A stretch of 64,000 bases of DNA from the NCBI GenBank assembly GCA_017458265.1, contig JAFTFV010000025.1, forward strand, positions 18,558 through 82,557, given 5' to 3'. Shown one piece after another: positions 31,820 through 41,587 of this stretch. This DNA comes from Bacteroidales bacterium. Lineage in GTDB: Bacteria > Bacteroidota > Bacteroidia > Bacteroidales > UBA932. The translations under genes and the position numbers were made by a program. The first letter of the stretch is position 1. Each line of letters starts with the position of its first letter. The notes under the pieces were generated by a model, which saw only the letters and a program-made list of their open reading frames with translations, made no database searches and had not been told where the DNA came from.

Positions 31820-32909
31820 TGATGTATTTGCTTAAGAAGGGTTTCATGTTGAAGCTGCGGTCGAACCAGAGGGGATAGTCCTTGCGTCCGGGGATGGGCC
31901 AGCCGTTCTTCCAGCTGTCATCGTCGGAAACGCCCCAGACGTTGATGCGGCGCACTGCATCGGCATTGCGGAGGAACATGTCAAGGACATCTCCCATGCG
32001 GGCGTTCCAGGCGGCGTTGACGTCCTCCGGAACACCGTTCTCATAGGGATTGAAGAACGCCTGGCGCTCTACGCGGGACATTTCGGCAATGTCGGCGCTC
32101 ATGGTGACGGTGGGGAGGATGCTCATGTCAAGCTCGGTGATGCAGACGTCCAGGCCGGTCTCGTCCTTCACCCTGCGGATGTGGCGTTCATAGAGGTCCA
32201 GGTTGGGATAATCCATGCCGATATGGCCCTGGAAGCCGAGGGCGTCGATGCGGATGCCCCTTTCCTGGAGGGTCTTTGCCAGCTTGATTGCGGTTTCAAG
32301 CTTGGCGGGAATGTGCATGGAGTAGTCGTTGTAGTAGAGTTCGCAGTCGGGGTCGGCCTCGTGGGCGCACTGGAAGGCCCAGGGGATGAACTCCTCGCCA
32401 AGAATCTGGTAGAACGGGCTGGGACGCCATTCGCCGTTGTCCAGTATGGCTTCATTAACCACGTCCCATCCCTTGATCCGGCCCTTGTACCTGCTCACGA
32501 CGGTGGTGATGTGCTGCTTCATGCGGGCCTTCAGCTCTTCGGGAGAGATCAGGTTGCCCTCCTTGTCGTAGCAGAAGTCAGGGGTGAGCTGGGAGTGCCA
32601 GATGAGGCAGTGGCCGTAGACCAGGAGGCCGTTACGGGTGCCGAAGTCGACATACTTGTCGGCCATGTCCCAGTTGTACTGCCCGAAGACAGGCATTATC
32701 TCTGCGCTTTTCATGCAGTTTTCCGGCTCCACGGCGCCGAAATGCCTCAGGAGGACGGAGTCTCCTTTGACATCGGCCCCGGTGATCTGGACGGTGTTGA
32801 CGGCGGCGCCAAGGATGAACTTGCCGTCGAAGGCGGTCTTGAGGGCAGGCTCCTTTGCGGCGCAGGAGAGGAGGATGCAGGCTGCGAGGGGAATCAGTAA
32901 GTTTTTCAT
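31806..32909 (-). CDS. Endo-1,4-beta-xylanase, GH10 lipoprotein
   Basis: A 367-residue GH10 enzyme with the signal MKNLLIPLAACILLSCAAKE (Cys about 16). It cuts xylan or xylo-oligosaccharides inside the chain. The acid/base Glu is in GWDVVNEAILDNGEW, and the nucleophile Glu in VCITELDMSILP. AVEPENCMKSAEIMPVFGQY and YGHCLIWHSQLTPDF are also characteristic. It is a single catalytic domain without binding modules, suggesting periplasmic or membrane-bound trimming of oligosaccharides. It overlaps the upstream GPH symporter gene by 4 bp (ATGA). Confidence 0.93.
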   Translation of the reverse strand: MKNLLIPLAACILLSCAAKEPALKTAFDGKFILGAAVNTVQITGADVKGDSVLLRHFGAVEPENCMKSAEIMPVFGQYNWDMADKYVDFGTRNGLLVYGHCLIWHSQLTPDFCYDKEGNLISPEELKARMKQHITTVVSRYKGRIKGWDVVNEAILDNGEWRPSPFYQILGEEFIPWAFQCAHEADPDCELYYNDYSMHIPAKLETAIKLAKTLQERGIRIDALGFQGHIGMDYPNLDLYERHIRRVKDETGLDVCITELDMSILPTVTMSADIAEMSRVERQAFFNPYENGVPEDVNAAWNARMGDVLDMFLRNADAVRRINVWGVSDDDSWKNGWPIPGRKDYPLWFDRSFNMKPFLSKYINGTK

Positions 32910-34330
32910 GAGCGTGCTTCTATTTCATGGTTGATCTGGTCCATGCGCTCGTCTGTGAGCTCATATTTGGAGATGATGTAGATTGCAAGGACAAGGAGGA
33001 TGGCAGGGATTACGCACACCAGCCAGAGTATGCCCTGGAGGGCAAGGGGAGTCTGCTGGGCGGCGCCGGCCTCGAATCCCACAATGGCGAGGACCAGTCC
33101 GGGGACAACTCCGCCAAGGGCCATGCCGGCCTTGAAGAAAATGCCAGTGAGGGCGTTTACGATGCCTGCGATGCGCTTTCCGGTGGTGTATTCGCCGTAT
33201 GCGATTACCTCAGGGACGAGGGCCCACATGTAGCCTGTTGCGGTAATGATGCCGGTAGACTTGACGAACTGTGCGATGCAGAGGAGGACGAAGTTGTTCT
33301 TTGTGGCGGGGATGGATACGAAGGTGTACATCATTGCCATGCCCAGGATTGCGATTCCAAGGAAGAGATAGAACATTCCCTTCTTGCCGATTTTACGCTT
33401 GATGGCGGGCACCAGCGGCATGAAAATGAAGGCGGGGATGGTTCCGAGCCACATGAAAAGGGTGGTGAGGAGCGGCGTTGCGCCCACGTTGTAGCTCATG
33501 AAGTAGGCATCGGCAGCGTTGCCGACGCTCATCATGGCGAAGGCCGTCACGAAGAAGAATGCAAGGACGCGGAGGGGCTTGTTGCGGACGAACTCCATCC
33601 AGAGGTCGCTCACCTTCACATCGGCCGATGCCTTCTGGTCCATAACCACCCTCTCCTTGCACTGGGAGAAGCAGAAAATGAGCAGCGCAAGGCCTGCAAG
33701 GGCGAAAATGGCCATGGTGATGAACCATGCGGGGGCCGCTTCCGGCGTGTTGTACACAGCCATGCTCTTGCCTGTTACGGGATCTGTGACCTTGGGAGCG
33801 AAGATGGCGATGATAATGGGCAGGGACTTGACGCAGAGGGCGCCGAGGTTTGCCATGAACATGCGGGTGCTGGTGAGGACGGTGATCTCGTCAGTGTCCC
33901 TGGTGAGGGAGGCGTTGAGGGCGCCGTAGGGCACGTTTACCAGGGTGTAGCACATGGACATTCCCACGTATGTCACGTATGCATATACCAGCGAGCCGCT
34001 GAATCCGTTCCAGAAGCACAGGATGGCAAGGCCCACCAGCGGAATGCCGCCCAGGATGAGCCATGAGCGGTATTTTCCCCAGCGGGGGTTGCCCTTGTCC
34101 ACGATGGTTCCCACGATGGGGTCCCAGATTACGTCGACAAGCCTTACGATGAGGAACATGAGGGCTGCGACGTCCGGCTTGAGGCCGAAAACGTTGGTGT
34201 AATAGAACAGCAGCCAGATACTTATGGTCTGGTAGATAAGGTTCTGGGCCATGTCTCCGGCCCCGAATCCTATGCGCTGCATCCAGCTCAGTTTGTAAAA
34301 GCCCTTGGCTTCAGTCTTTGTGGGGTTCAT
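32906..34330 (-). CDS. GPH-family sugar:cation symporter (probable xylo-oligosaccharide or xyloside uptake)
   Basis: A 474-residue membrane protein with about twelve helices, of the glycoside-pentoside-hexuronide:cation symporter family. Diagnostic are the N-terminal LSWMQRIGFGAGDMAQNLIY, DVIWDPIVGTIVDKGNPRWG (the conserved D-P-x-x-G block of helix 2-3) and YGALNASLTRDTDEITVLTS. It carries sugars across the inner membrane with a cation. Its position between esterase and xylanase genes points to xylosides or short xylo-oligosaccharides. No xylose-specific XylE-type transporter is seen elsewhere in the window. Confidence 0.9.
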   Translation of the reverse strand: MNPTKTEAKGFYKLSWMQRIGFGAGDMAQNLIYQTISIWLLFYYTNVFGLKPDVAALMFLIVRLVDVIWDPIVGTIVDKGNPRWGKYRSWLILGGIPLVGLAILCFWNGFSGSLVYAYVTYVGMSMCYTLVNVPYGALNASLTRDTDEITVLTSTRMFMANLGALCVKSLPIIIAIFAPKVTDPVTGKSMAVYNTPEAAPAWFITMAIFALAGLALLIFCFSQCKERVVMDQKASADVKVSDLWMEFVRNKPLRVLAFFFVTAFAMMSVGNAADAYFMSYNVGATPLLTTLFMWLGTIPAFIFMPLVPAIKRKIGKKGMFYLFLGIAILGMAMMYTFVSIPATKNNFVLLCIAQFVKSTGIITATGYMWALVPEVIAYGEYTTGKRIAGIVNALTGIFFKAGMALGGVVPGLVLAIVGFEAGAAQQTPLALQGILWLVCVIPAILLVLAIYIISKYELTDERMDQINHEIEARS

Positions 34331-34343
34331 ATAGGAAAAGGTT

Positions 34344-35906
34344 TCAGTTGTCCAAAATTGTTCTTGCGGTGCGCTGTCCTACGGTTTTCTTGTCCTGTGG
34401 GTGGATGTCGTTCCATTCGCCGATGTCTGCGTTGGGGACAAGGTAAGCGCCGGGGACGCGCTCTGCGGTGCGGCGCTGCTCTTTCTGTACGCGGTTCCAG
34501 CCCCAGTCGTTGTCCGTGAGCTCGGAATGCTCGAAAGCGGCAAGCTCGATGATGTAGAAGGGAAGATCCGGCTTGGTAAACTCTTCCCTGCATGCGCCGA
34601 TGAGCGTTTCCAGGAGGGTTCCGTATTGGGCGGCGTTGGTGCAGTTGCTCTCTCCCTGGTACCAGATGACGCCTGAGAGGGCATAGTTCTCAAGCGGGGC
34701 TATCATGGCGTTGTAAAGGCCGGCAGGCTTGTACTGGAGGAAGACCTGGGACGGCCTTGCGCTCATGCGCTTGCCGGGTTTGTAGTCCCATCGGCCAAGG
34801 AGGGATACTGTGCCGTCGGATGTTTCCAGGCGGTAGGGTTTGTCTGGGACGAAGTGTGCGGGATTGCCGCCGGCTGCGTAGAGGTGGATTTCAACTTCGT
34901 TCTCTCCGGCCTTGAGGACGCCTTCAGGCACACTGTAGTTCCTGGGAGGGTACATGTAGGTGGTGTTTCCGACGTACTGTCCGTTCACGAAGGTGGAGTC
35001 TGCATCCACAAGGGCGCCGAGCCTAAGAAGTGATGCACCTTCCGGTGCCTTGTCCAGGCGGAAGCGCTTCCTGAGGAGGTGGCTGCCGTAGATATTCTGC
35101 CCTTTCTTGTCCACCGCCCAGGCCTTGGAAAACATGTCTACAGGTTTCCAGGAGGCGTTTTTGGGGGAGGAAAGGGCGTTGTGGGCGTTCTGCCAGTCAG
35201 AGTATAGACTGGCGTTGAAACGGTTTATACTGTCAAGGACCTCAGGCTTCTGCAGTTCCTTTAGCTCCTTGAGGGCGTAATCCGGGAGGAGCTCCTCGCG
35301 GAGCCAGGCCTCGATGGGGGAACCGCCCACGGAGGCGTTTATCATTCCTACCGGAACGCCGGTCTCTTCCTGCAGGAATTTTGCCGTAAAATAGCATACG
35401 GCGCTCCAGGAGAGGGCTTTGCCGTCATCGTCCAGAACCTGCCAGGAGGTTTCGCCGATGCTCTTGCAGGGGCCCTCGAAATTGTATGCCATTGGCACGT
35501 TGAAATACCTTATTGCGGTGTTCGTATAGCCTTTTACGTCATCTCCCACAGCGTCCATGCAGCGCCTTACGGGAAGTTCCATGTTGGACTGCCCGCTGGC
35601 GAGGAAGACGTCGCCTACGAGGATGTCTTTCAGCGTGACGTCATTCACGGTGAGGGTGTAAGGCCCGCCGGCGGGGGCTTCAGGAAGTTCAAGCCTGAAG
35701 GCGCCGTCTTCACCGGCCTTTGCGGTGACGGTTTTTCCCTGCCATTTGGCACTTACCCTGGCGCCTGGCGTGCTGCTGCCCCAGAGGGGAACGGCCCTGC
35801 CACGCTGGAGGACGGCATGGTCCTGAAACAGCGCCGGCAGCGTTACAGGTGCCTTTGTGCACGAAACGGCAAGTATGGCAAATATGAGTGTGAGCAGTTT
35901 TTTCAT
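34344..35906 (-). CDS. Sialate O-acetylesterase-like / acetylxylan esterase (SGNH, CE6-type region)
   Basis: A 520-residue secreted SGNH hydrolase (signal KKLLTLIFAILAVSC). The catalytic Ser is in FLASGQSNMELPVRR (about residue 108), GVIWYQGESNCTNAAQYG is the conserved Gly/Glu block, and the Asp-His pair is in EWNDIHPQDKKTVGQR. In a xylan locus this architecture commonly acts as an acetylxylan esterase; sialic acid deacetylation is the older family name. A jelly-roll-like insertion (RLGALVDADSTFVNGQYVGN) lies in the middle. It is first in the five-gene operon that runs to the GH67-GH43 gene and is preceded by its own promoter. Confidence 0.85.
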   Translation of the reverse strand: MKKLLTLIFAILAVSCTKAPVTLPALFQDHAVLQRGRAVPLWGSSTPGARVSAKWQGKTVTAKAGEDGAFRLELPEAPAGGPYTLTVNDVTLKDILVGDVFLASGQSNMELPVRRCMDAVGDDVKGYTNTAIRYFNVPMAYNFEGPCKSIGETSWQVLDDDGKALSWSAVCYFTAKFLQEETGVPVGMINASVGGSPIEAWLREELLPDYALKELKELQKPEVLDSINRFNASLYSDWQNAHNALSSPKNASWKPVDMFSKAWAVDKKGQNIYGSHLLRKRFRLDKAPEGASLLRLGALVDADSTFVNGQYVGNTTYMYPPRNYSVPEGVLKAGENEVEIHLYAAGGNPAHFVPDKPYRLETSDGTVSLLGRWDYKPGKRMSARPSQVFLQYKPAGLYNAMIAPLENYALSGVIWYQGESNCTNAAQYGTLLETLIGACREEFTKPDLPFYIIELAAFEHSELTDNDWGWNRVQKEQRRTAERVPGAYLVPNADIGEWNDIHPQDKKTVGQRTARTILDN

Positions 35907-35910
35907 ATTA

Positions 35911-35960
35911 CAAAATTACATAAATAGAACCTGCCGAAACCGCAAAAATGTTTCGACAGG
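35911..35960 (-). promoter_or_regulatory. -7 box with adjacent inverted repeat ahead of the esterase operon
   Basis: On the minus strand TAATTTTG (35918-35911) matches TAnnTTTG, 5 bp before the esterase ATG. Just upstream CCTGCCGAAAC (35930-35940) and GTTTCGACAGG (35950-35960) form inverted arms with one mismatch around a 9-nt loop. The hairpin may be an operator, or a weak terminator for the GH35-like gene. Confidence 0.5.
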
Positions 35961-36033
35961 TATCAAAAACAGACCATAAAAGCAAATTTCGTTACATATC
36001 CTTTCGGATTTGTAAAGAAACGCCTTCCTGACG

Positions 36034-37488
36034 TCAGTAGCGATAGATTTTCAGGTGCTGGACGCCCACGCTGCCGGCCGGAATGCGGAGGTGCCGGCCC
36101 TGGTGGTCTTCGTCCCCGTTCAGCCTCCGCAGGCGCTTCCCGCCATCATATTCGTCAATGGAAAGTATGCCGATATGCCCTTCCCCGCCTGCCGGCGCCA
36201 TTGTGGCAACGGCCGCCGTTCCAAGGAAGAGGAACTCGTCCCCGCCGAGGTCCAGGATAAGGAATGCGCCCTCTCCCCAGTCTCCGTTTCTGACGGGCGA
36301 CCATGATACCGTTCCGTCATGCCTGCAGGTGAAGCGGATGTCTCCTATGACGATGTCTTCTTCCGGGTTCTCCCTGTCCAGAAGGACGCCGTATGCGCGC
36401 CCTGCGGCCTGTGCGGCGGCAATCTGCGGCAGATAAGGCGCAAGCGCTCTGTAGGCATCGGCAGTGGCCTCCGGGGCATTGTCTATGTCGAAGGGAGAAA
36501 AGCCGATGGCCCCGTGGCGTCCGAGGGCATGGAACACCCTTGCGGCATTTGCCGGCTCCTGGCGGATTTCAGGGATGAAAAGGGGATTACCCGGCTTTGC
36601 ATAGCGGGAAATCCAGTCGGGGAAGCCGGGGTCGTAGATGTCAGGGCTCATGATGTCTATTGCCGGGGCTTCTGCCTTCCAGATGTCCATAAGGTGGTCC
36701 AGCGGGCCTGCCGACGGGTACTCTCCTGCCTTGCGCCCGCGGGAATTCAGCGCGGCGTTCACGTACATCGGCAGAGGATATTCCTTCTTTCCGGCTGCGG
36801 CAACAGCCTGGGCGTATCGGGCATAGGCGCGGGCCTGGAAGCGCTCCTCGTCCCTGTCCCGGCCCTTGCGGAAGGCGGCATCGGCCTTGGGACCGTGCTC
36901 GCGTGCATCGCCGAGGAAGCCGATTTCATTCTCTACCTGGACCATGAGAACGGTGCCTTCAGCGCTGTCTGCGGCCTTCAGGTGGCGCATGAGGGCGGCG
37001 AAGGCGCGGGAGTCGGCCTTGAGGGATTCCCTGCAGAAGGCGGAAAGTATCTCCGGGGTGTCTCCGCTGCTGTTTCTTGCAAGGGTGAAGCGGGTGCCGA
37101 AGCCCTTTTTCACCCATTCGGGCACGTAGCAGGACATACTGTTCTTCCACGTCCCGAACCACAGCAGGACCAGATGCAGCCCGTTTTTCCTTGCACTGCC
37201 GATGAGATAATCAACCGAGGAGAAGTCGAATCGGCCTTCCTCCGGCTCGATGAGCTCCCAGTATACGGGGACAAGGACGGTGTTGAGGCCTGCTTCCCGG
37301 AGGGTTTCCCAGATATGCCTGCCGTTCATGTAATCGGCACTGGAGGCGCTTGAGTTTGCAAGTTCGCCGCCAAGGATGATGAAGGGTTCGCCCTTTAGCT
37401 GCAGCTGCCCGCCTGAGAGTTTTACGGGCTGTGCTCCGGATGCAATGGCGCACAGTGAAAACAGCAGTGTGAAAAACGCTTTACGCAT
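36034..37488 (-). CDS. GH35-like beta-galactosidase family enzyme (DUF5597-type C-terminus)
   Basis: A 484-residue secreted protein (MRKAFFTLLFSLCAIASGAQ). The TIM barrel shows PFIILGGELANSSASSADYM, NTVLVPVYWELIEPEEGRFD, LHLVLLWFGTWKNSMSCYVP and MVQVENEIGFLGDAREHGP, where the NE pair gives the probable acid/base. This is the GH35 catalytic pattern with the smaller DUF5597-like C-terminal region common in Bacteroidota xylan and pectin loci. It probably removes beta-linked galactose or a similar residue from side chains, but the specificity is not provable. It starts within the stop of the HTCS gene (TAATG), so it is co-transcribed with the regulator. Confidence 0.8.
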   Translation of the reverse strand: MRKAFFTLLFSLCAIASGAQPVKLSGGQLQLKGEPFIILGGELANSSASSADYMNGRHIWETLREAGLNTVLVPVYWELIEPEEGRFDFSSVDYLIGSARKNGLHLVLLWFGTWKNSMSCYVPEWVKKGFGTRFTLARNSSGDTPEILSAFCRESLKADSRAFAALMRHLKAADSAEGTVLMVQVENEIGFLGDAREHGPKADAAFRKGRDRDEERFQARAYARYAQAVAAAGKKEYPLPMYVNAALNSRGRKAGEYPSAGPLDHLMDIWKAEAPAIDIMSPDIYDPGFPDWISRYAKPGNPLFIPEIRQEPANAARVFHALGRHGAIGFSPFDIDNAPEATADAYRALAPYLPQIAAAQAAGRAYGVLLDRENPEEDIVIGDIRFTCRHDGTVSWSPVRNGDWGEGAFLILDLGGDEFLFLGTAAVATMAPAGGEGHIGILSIDEYDGGKRLRRLNGDEDHQGRHLRIPAGSVGVQHLKIYRY

Positions 37489-40400
37489 TACTCGAACAGT
37501 TTTTTGAGTTCTTCGCTGTTGGTGGGATCGGAGAATTTGGCTATGAATTCCTTGGGGGCCATGCCGAAGTAGGACCTGAAGGAATTGGAAAAGTACGAAG
37601 GCGTCGAGAAGCCCACGCGATAGGCCACCTCGGAGATGTTCACCTTGTCGTGAACCATGAGGTATGCGGCCTGCTTCATCCTTGTGGACTTTATGAGGCT
37701 GGAGGGGGATATGCCCATCATTTCCTTGAGCTTGCGGTTGAGGTGTACGCGGCTCATGCCCACCTCGCGGCTGAGGTCTTCCACGCCGAAGTCAGGATTG
37801 TCCAGATTCTGCTTCACAACGTCCATTACCCTGTCTGAGAGCTGGCCTGTGGCGGAAGCTATCTTCACCTCTTCGTAGTCGTACTTGTCCTCGCGCGAGA
37901 ATTTTCCCCTCAGGGTGTCCCGTGCCGACAATACCTGTGCGATGCTGCTCCTGAGGAGGTCTATGGAGAGGGGCTTGGAGAGGAAGCGGTCGGCACCGCT
38001 GTCGATGCTCTCGAGGTGGCTCCTTTCATCGGCAGAGGAGGTGAGGATGATGACGGGGATGTGGTTGGTAACGGGATTGTGGCGGATTTTGCGGCACAGC
38101 TCCAGGCCGTCCATGCCGGCCATCATGAGGTCCGATACCACGACGTCCGGCTGGTGGGTGGAGATTTCGGCCCAGGCCTCCTGGGCGCCCGCAAAGGTCC
38201 TTACATTGTAGATGGGCTTGAGCTCGGAGAGGAGGTAGTCGCGGATTTCGCTGTCGTCGTCGACGATGAACACGCTGCGGCGGGATTTTACCATGCGGTC
38301 CGAGTCTTCCGCCTTTGGGGTGAAGGCCAGGTCTTCGGTGGATTTCACGATGTCGTCAACGCTTTCCGTGCTGAAGTACAGGTCTTTGTGGTGCGAGGTC
38401 TTGGAGAGTTCCTCTTCGCTCAGGTGGGCTTTTCCGCGGGGAAGGCTCACGGTGAAACATACGCCGTCAAGGGTGTTTGCAGCCGCAATTGTGCCGTGGT
38501 GCAGCTCGACGAGCTCCCTTGTGAGGCTCAGACCCACGCCGGAGCCCATCTTGGCGTCCATGACGTCGGACTGGAAGAAGCGGTCGAAGACCTTGTCCAG
38601 GTTGGGCGCGTCGATGTGGCTGCCGCTGTTGGTGACGCTTATCTTTACATCCTGGTACTGCTTGTCTATCAGTATTTCCACCTTTCCGCCGTCGGGGGTG
38701 TGCTTGAAGGCGTTGGAAAGCAGGTTGAAGATGATTTTGTCAAAGTTTCCCTGGTCTACCCACAGGCTCACGCCTTCTGCGGGGGCATTGAGGGTGAGGC
38801 TTATCCCGCGGGTTGTCGCAAGGTTGTCGAAAGACTGCATGATGTCCTTTATGAAGCCCACGATGTCCGTTTCAAGGAAGTGCAGCTGCATTTTCCCTTC
38901 ATCCACCTTTCTCATGTCCATGATCTGGTTCACCATGCGCAGGATGCGCAGGGAATTGCGGTACATGAGGTTGTAGAGGTCTTTTTTCCTGGGCTCGGTC
39001 TCGCTTTCCCTCATCTGCTTGAGAGGGGACATGAGGAGGGTGAGCGGGGTGCGGATCTCGTGGGAGATGTTGGTGAACATCTTGAGTTTGAGCTCCTTGA
39101 TTTCCGACATTTCCCTTTCCCTTGCGTGCACGCGGCGGCGTTTGACAATGTACTGCAGAAGCCATATGAGCGCCAGGAGAATGACGATGTAGACGAAGAA
39201 GGCGAAACCGCTCAGGTACCATGGATATTCCACTCGGACGTCTATGTCGGCAGTGGAGCACTGTTCCATGTTTCCGTCAAAATAGGCCTTCACGTGAAGG
39301 GTGTATCGGCCTGCAGGAAGGTTGGTGTAGGAGACGGTGTTGGAGCGGAAGGGGAGGTGGCGCCAGGCCTTGTCAAAGTGGTCCAGGCGGCAGGCGTACC
39401 TTATTTTCATGGGGTTGGTGTACTCCAGGACGGAGAACTCCAGCGTGAAGGTGTTCTTCTTGTTGGGGAGCGTTATCCTCGTGGCCTCGGTAATGTGCTT
39501 GTCCAGGATGTTGTTTTCTGCGGCCGCATCGTAGTTCACTTCTTCGTTCAGGACGGTGAGGCGGCTGAAATAGAGCGGAGGAACGGGATGGGCTTCCTGG
39601 TTCACAATCTGCGGAAGGAAGTTGGTGATGCCTCCCGTGCCGCCGAGGAAGAGCTGCCCGTCGCTGTCCTTGTGGGCGGCCCCGATGTGGAATTCGTTGC
39701 CCTGGAGGCCGTCGTAGGCATAGTAATTGGTAATGGCCGATGTCTTCGGATCCAGATGGTTGAGGCCGTAGGAGGTGGAAATCCACATGGCGCCGTCATC
39801 GGCCTCGAGGATGGCCTCGACGACGTTGTTGGAAAGGCCGTCGGCCTCTGAAATGACGTTCACTACGCCGCGGGTGCGGTCACAGACGGTGACGCCCTCT
39901 CCGGTGCCTATCCAGAGCTGGCCCTTGGAGTCTTCCCGGAAGCAGTAGACCCTGGATTTGATGGCAGCGTCTCCAAGGTTGTAGGAGAAGAGCTTTCCCA
40001 TGGAGTGGTTGTAGCACATGGGACCGTTGTAGGTGCCCACCCAGACCGTGCCGCCGCGGTCTATGTAGATGGTGCTCACCCATTTGTTCATGTCTTCGGC
40101 CACAGTCTGGACAACCTTGCCCTGGGGGGGGGAGATTATGCTCATGCCGGCGCCGTAAGTGCCGGCGTAGACAAGGTCGTTCACGCTGTCGTAGGTGAGG
40201 CAGGCGATGTTTGGCGTGCCGATTCTTTCCCCGTCTGCAAAGCGCCTGAAGCCTCCTGCGGGGGTGTAGGTGAAGAGGCCGTCAAGGTAGGTGGCTATCC
40301 ACAGGCGGCCGCTGCCGTCGAAGGCGAGCGAGAGGACGGAGTCGTTGCTGAGGGCGCTGTTGGAGGCGTTGTAGACCCGGCGGGAGCCGTCGCGGTCTAT

Positions 40401-41549
40401 TCTCATGAGGCCGCCGCCGTCTGAGCCCACCCAGAGGGAGCCGTCATTGGGATTCCTGGCGATGGAGGATATTATGCCGTAGTCCGTCCTTATGTACTCG
40501 AAGCCGTACATGGAGTGGGGAATGACCATTACGCCGGTCTGGAAGGCCCCTATCCAGATATTCTCCTGCTTGTCATGCATGAGGGAGTGGATTTTCCAGC
40601 GGCTCATGTCTTGCGAGACGGGAGGAAGGTTGGGGAGGCGGAGTATGTCGGCCTGCATGTCGTAGACCTTGAGGCCTGTGGATTCGGTGCCTACGATGAA
40701 GGTGCGGTCGCCCACCCTTCGCATGGTCCTGTTGTAAAGGAGGGAACAGGCTTGGCAGGTCCTTGCGGCCGGGTCTTTGGATGCCCTGATGACGTCTTTG
40801 GCGCGGTCGTAGATGTACAGGCCGGACATGGTGGCTATGAGGATGTTGCCGGTAGAGGGGTCTTCTTCAAAGTCCCTTACGGAAATGGCAGTGTCAAACG
40901 GCAAGGGCTTCTTCTCAAGGGTGGCGGCGTCCACCGCGGCAAGGCCGCCGGTTTCTCCGGCAAGCCATACCAGTCCTTTCGAGTCCTGATATATGGTATA
41001 TATGAAGGCGGAAGGAAGGTTGGTGGAAAGGCGTGCCCTGCGGTCTTCCTTGAGGCCCCGGGATTTCGGGTCCATCACGTATACGCCGTGCTGGGATGTG
41101 GCAATCCAGAGTTCGCTGCCTCCCTGGCCTGTCTTTATTTCTTCGATGCAGGAGATGTGCTGGGTGGAGGAGGGGTATTCCGGATCCTTAAGGTCAGCAA
41201 GGTGGAATGAGAGGTCTTCCGGATCGAAGGTCTGGAGCCCTGTGGATGTTCCCACCCAGAATGTGCCGCAGCTGTCTTCGAAGGTGGAGATGACAAGGTC
41301 GCTTGCAAGGGAGCCTTCCTTCCCGCGGTTGAAGCGGAAGCTCAGGAAGTCCCGTCCGTCAAAGCGGGCAAGGCCGTTCTCTGTGGATATCCATACGAAG
41401 CCGCGGGAATCCTGGTAGATGTGGTTTACCTGGCTGTTTGGGAGTCCGTATTCAGTGGTATAAAGGCGCGCCATCTGCGCCTGAACCGTGAAAAACGGTA
41501 ACATCATGTATAATGTTACAAGCGCGAGATGTTTCAAACAATGTTTCAA
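37488..41549 (-). CDS. Hybrid two-component system sensor-regulator (HTCS) of the xylan locus
   Basis: A 1353-residue one-protein signalling system in the inner membrane. After a signal sequence (about 1-25) come two seven-bladed Reg_prop propellers with repeated WIGT/WVGT units and a YYY domain (to about 780), a membrane helix (FAFFVYIVILLALIWLLQYI), a His kinase with NISHEIRTPLTLLM (phospho-His about 828) and an ATPase domain, a receiver with VVSDLMMAGMDGLEL (phospho-Asp about 1138) and an AraC DNA-binding domain (about 1250-1340). It senses an oligosaccharide in the periplasm and activates the locus. The start is a TTG: no in-frame ATG precedes it before a stop, and only this gives a full signal peptide (LKHLALVTLYMMLPFFTVQA, also from a TTG four codons on). 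Confidence 0.92.
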   Translation of the reverse strand: MKHCLKHLALVTLYMMLPFFTVQAQMARLYTTEYGLPNSQVNHIYQDSRGFVWISTENGLARFDGRDFLSFRFNRGKEGSLASDLVISTFEDSCGTFWVGTSTGLQTFDPEDLSFHLADLKDPEYPSSTQHISCIEEIKTGQGGSELWIATSQHGVYVMDPKSRGLKEDRRARLSTNLPSAFIYTIYQDSKGLVWLAGETGGLAAVDAATLEKKPLPFDTAISVRDFEEDPSTGNILIATMSGLYIYDRAKDVIRASKDPAARTCQACSLLYNRTMRRVGDRTFIVGTESTGLKVYDMQADILRLPNLPPVSQDMSRWKIHSLMHDKQENIWIGAFQTGVMVIPHSMYGFEYIRTDYGIISSIARNPNDGSLWVGSDGGGLMRIDRDGSRRVYNASNSALSNDSVLSLAFDGSGRLWIATYLDGLFTYTPAGGFRRFADGERIGTPNIACLTYDSVNDLVYAGTYGAGMSIISPPQGKVVQTVAEDMNKWVSTIYIDRGGTVWVGTYNGPMCYNHSMGKLFSYNLGDAAIKSRVYCFREDSKGQLWIGTGEGVTVCDRTRGVVNVISEADGLSNNVVEAILEADDGAMWISTSYGLNHLDPKTSAITNYYAYDGLQGNEFHIGAAHKDSDGQLFLGGTGGITNFLPQIVNQEAHPVPPLYFSRLTVLNEEVNYDAAAENNILDKHITEATRITLPNKKNTFTLEFSVLEYTNPMKIRYACRLDHFDKAWRHLPFRSNTVSYTNLPAGRYTLHVKAYFDGNMEQCSTADIDVRVEYPWYLSGFAFFVYIVILLALIWLLQYIVKRRRVHAREREMSEIKELKLKMFTNISHEIRTPLTLLMSPLKQMRESETEPRKKDLYNLMYRNSLRILRMVNQIMDMRKVDEGKMQLHFLETDIVGFIKDIMQSFDNLATTRGISLTLNAPAEGVSLWVDQGNFDKIIFNLLSNAFKHTPDGGKVEILIDKQYQDVKISVTNSGSHIDAPNLDKVFDRFFQSDVMDAKMGSGVGLSLTRELVELHHGTIAAANTLDGVCFTVSLPRGKAHLSEEELSKTSHHKDLYFSTESVDDIVKSTEDLAFTPKAEDSDRMVKSRRSVFIVDDDSEIRDYLLSELKPIYNVRTFAGAQEAWAEISTHQPDVVVSDLMMAGMDGLELCRKIRHNPVTNHIPVIILTSSADERSHLESIDSGADRFLSKPLSIDLLRSSIAQVLSARDTLRGKFSREDKYDYEEVKIASATGQLSDRVMDVVKQNLDNPDFGVEDLSREVGMSRVHLNRKLKEMMGISPSSLIKSTRMKQAAYLMVHDKVNISEVAYRVGFSTPSYFSNSFRSYFGMAPKEFIAKFSDPTNSEELKKLFE

Positions 41550-41571
41550 AACGTGTTGGTTTTTAGTGTCA

Positions 41572-41587
41572 TGTTACAAATGTAACA
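41572..41587 (-). promoter_or_regulatory. Perfect palindrome over the HTCS -7 box
   Basis: TGTTACAAATGTAACA is a perfect 6-bp inverted repeat with a 4-bp centre. On the minus strand TACATTTG (41584-41577) inside it is a TAnnTTTG box. TTTG at 41610-41607 could be the -33 box with a 22-bp spacer, slightly long. A regulator bound here would block or control HTCS transcription. Confidence 0.5.

Noticed and set aside
38016-39851. A 611-codon plus-strand frame opposite the HTCS, with similar long frames at 29614-30819, 32927-34066 and 45233-46903
   Set aside because: All are exact shadows of recognised minus-strand genes. Their translations are Val/Gly/His/Glu-rich with no motif.
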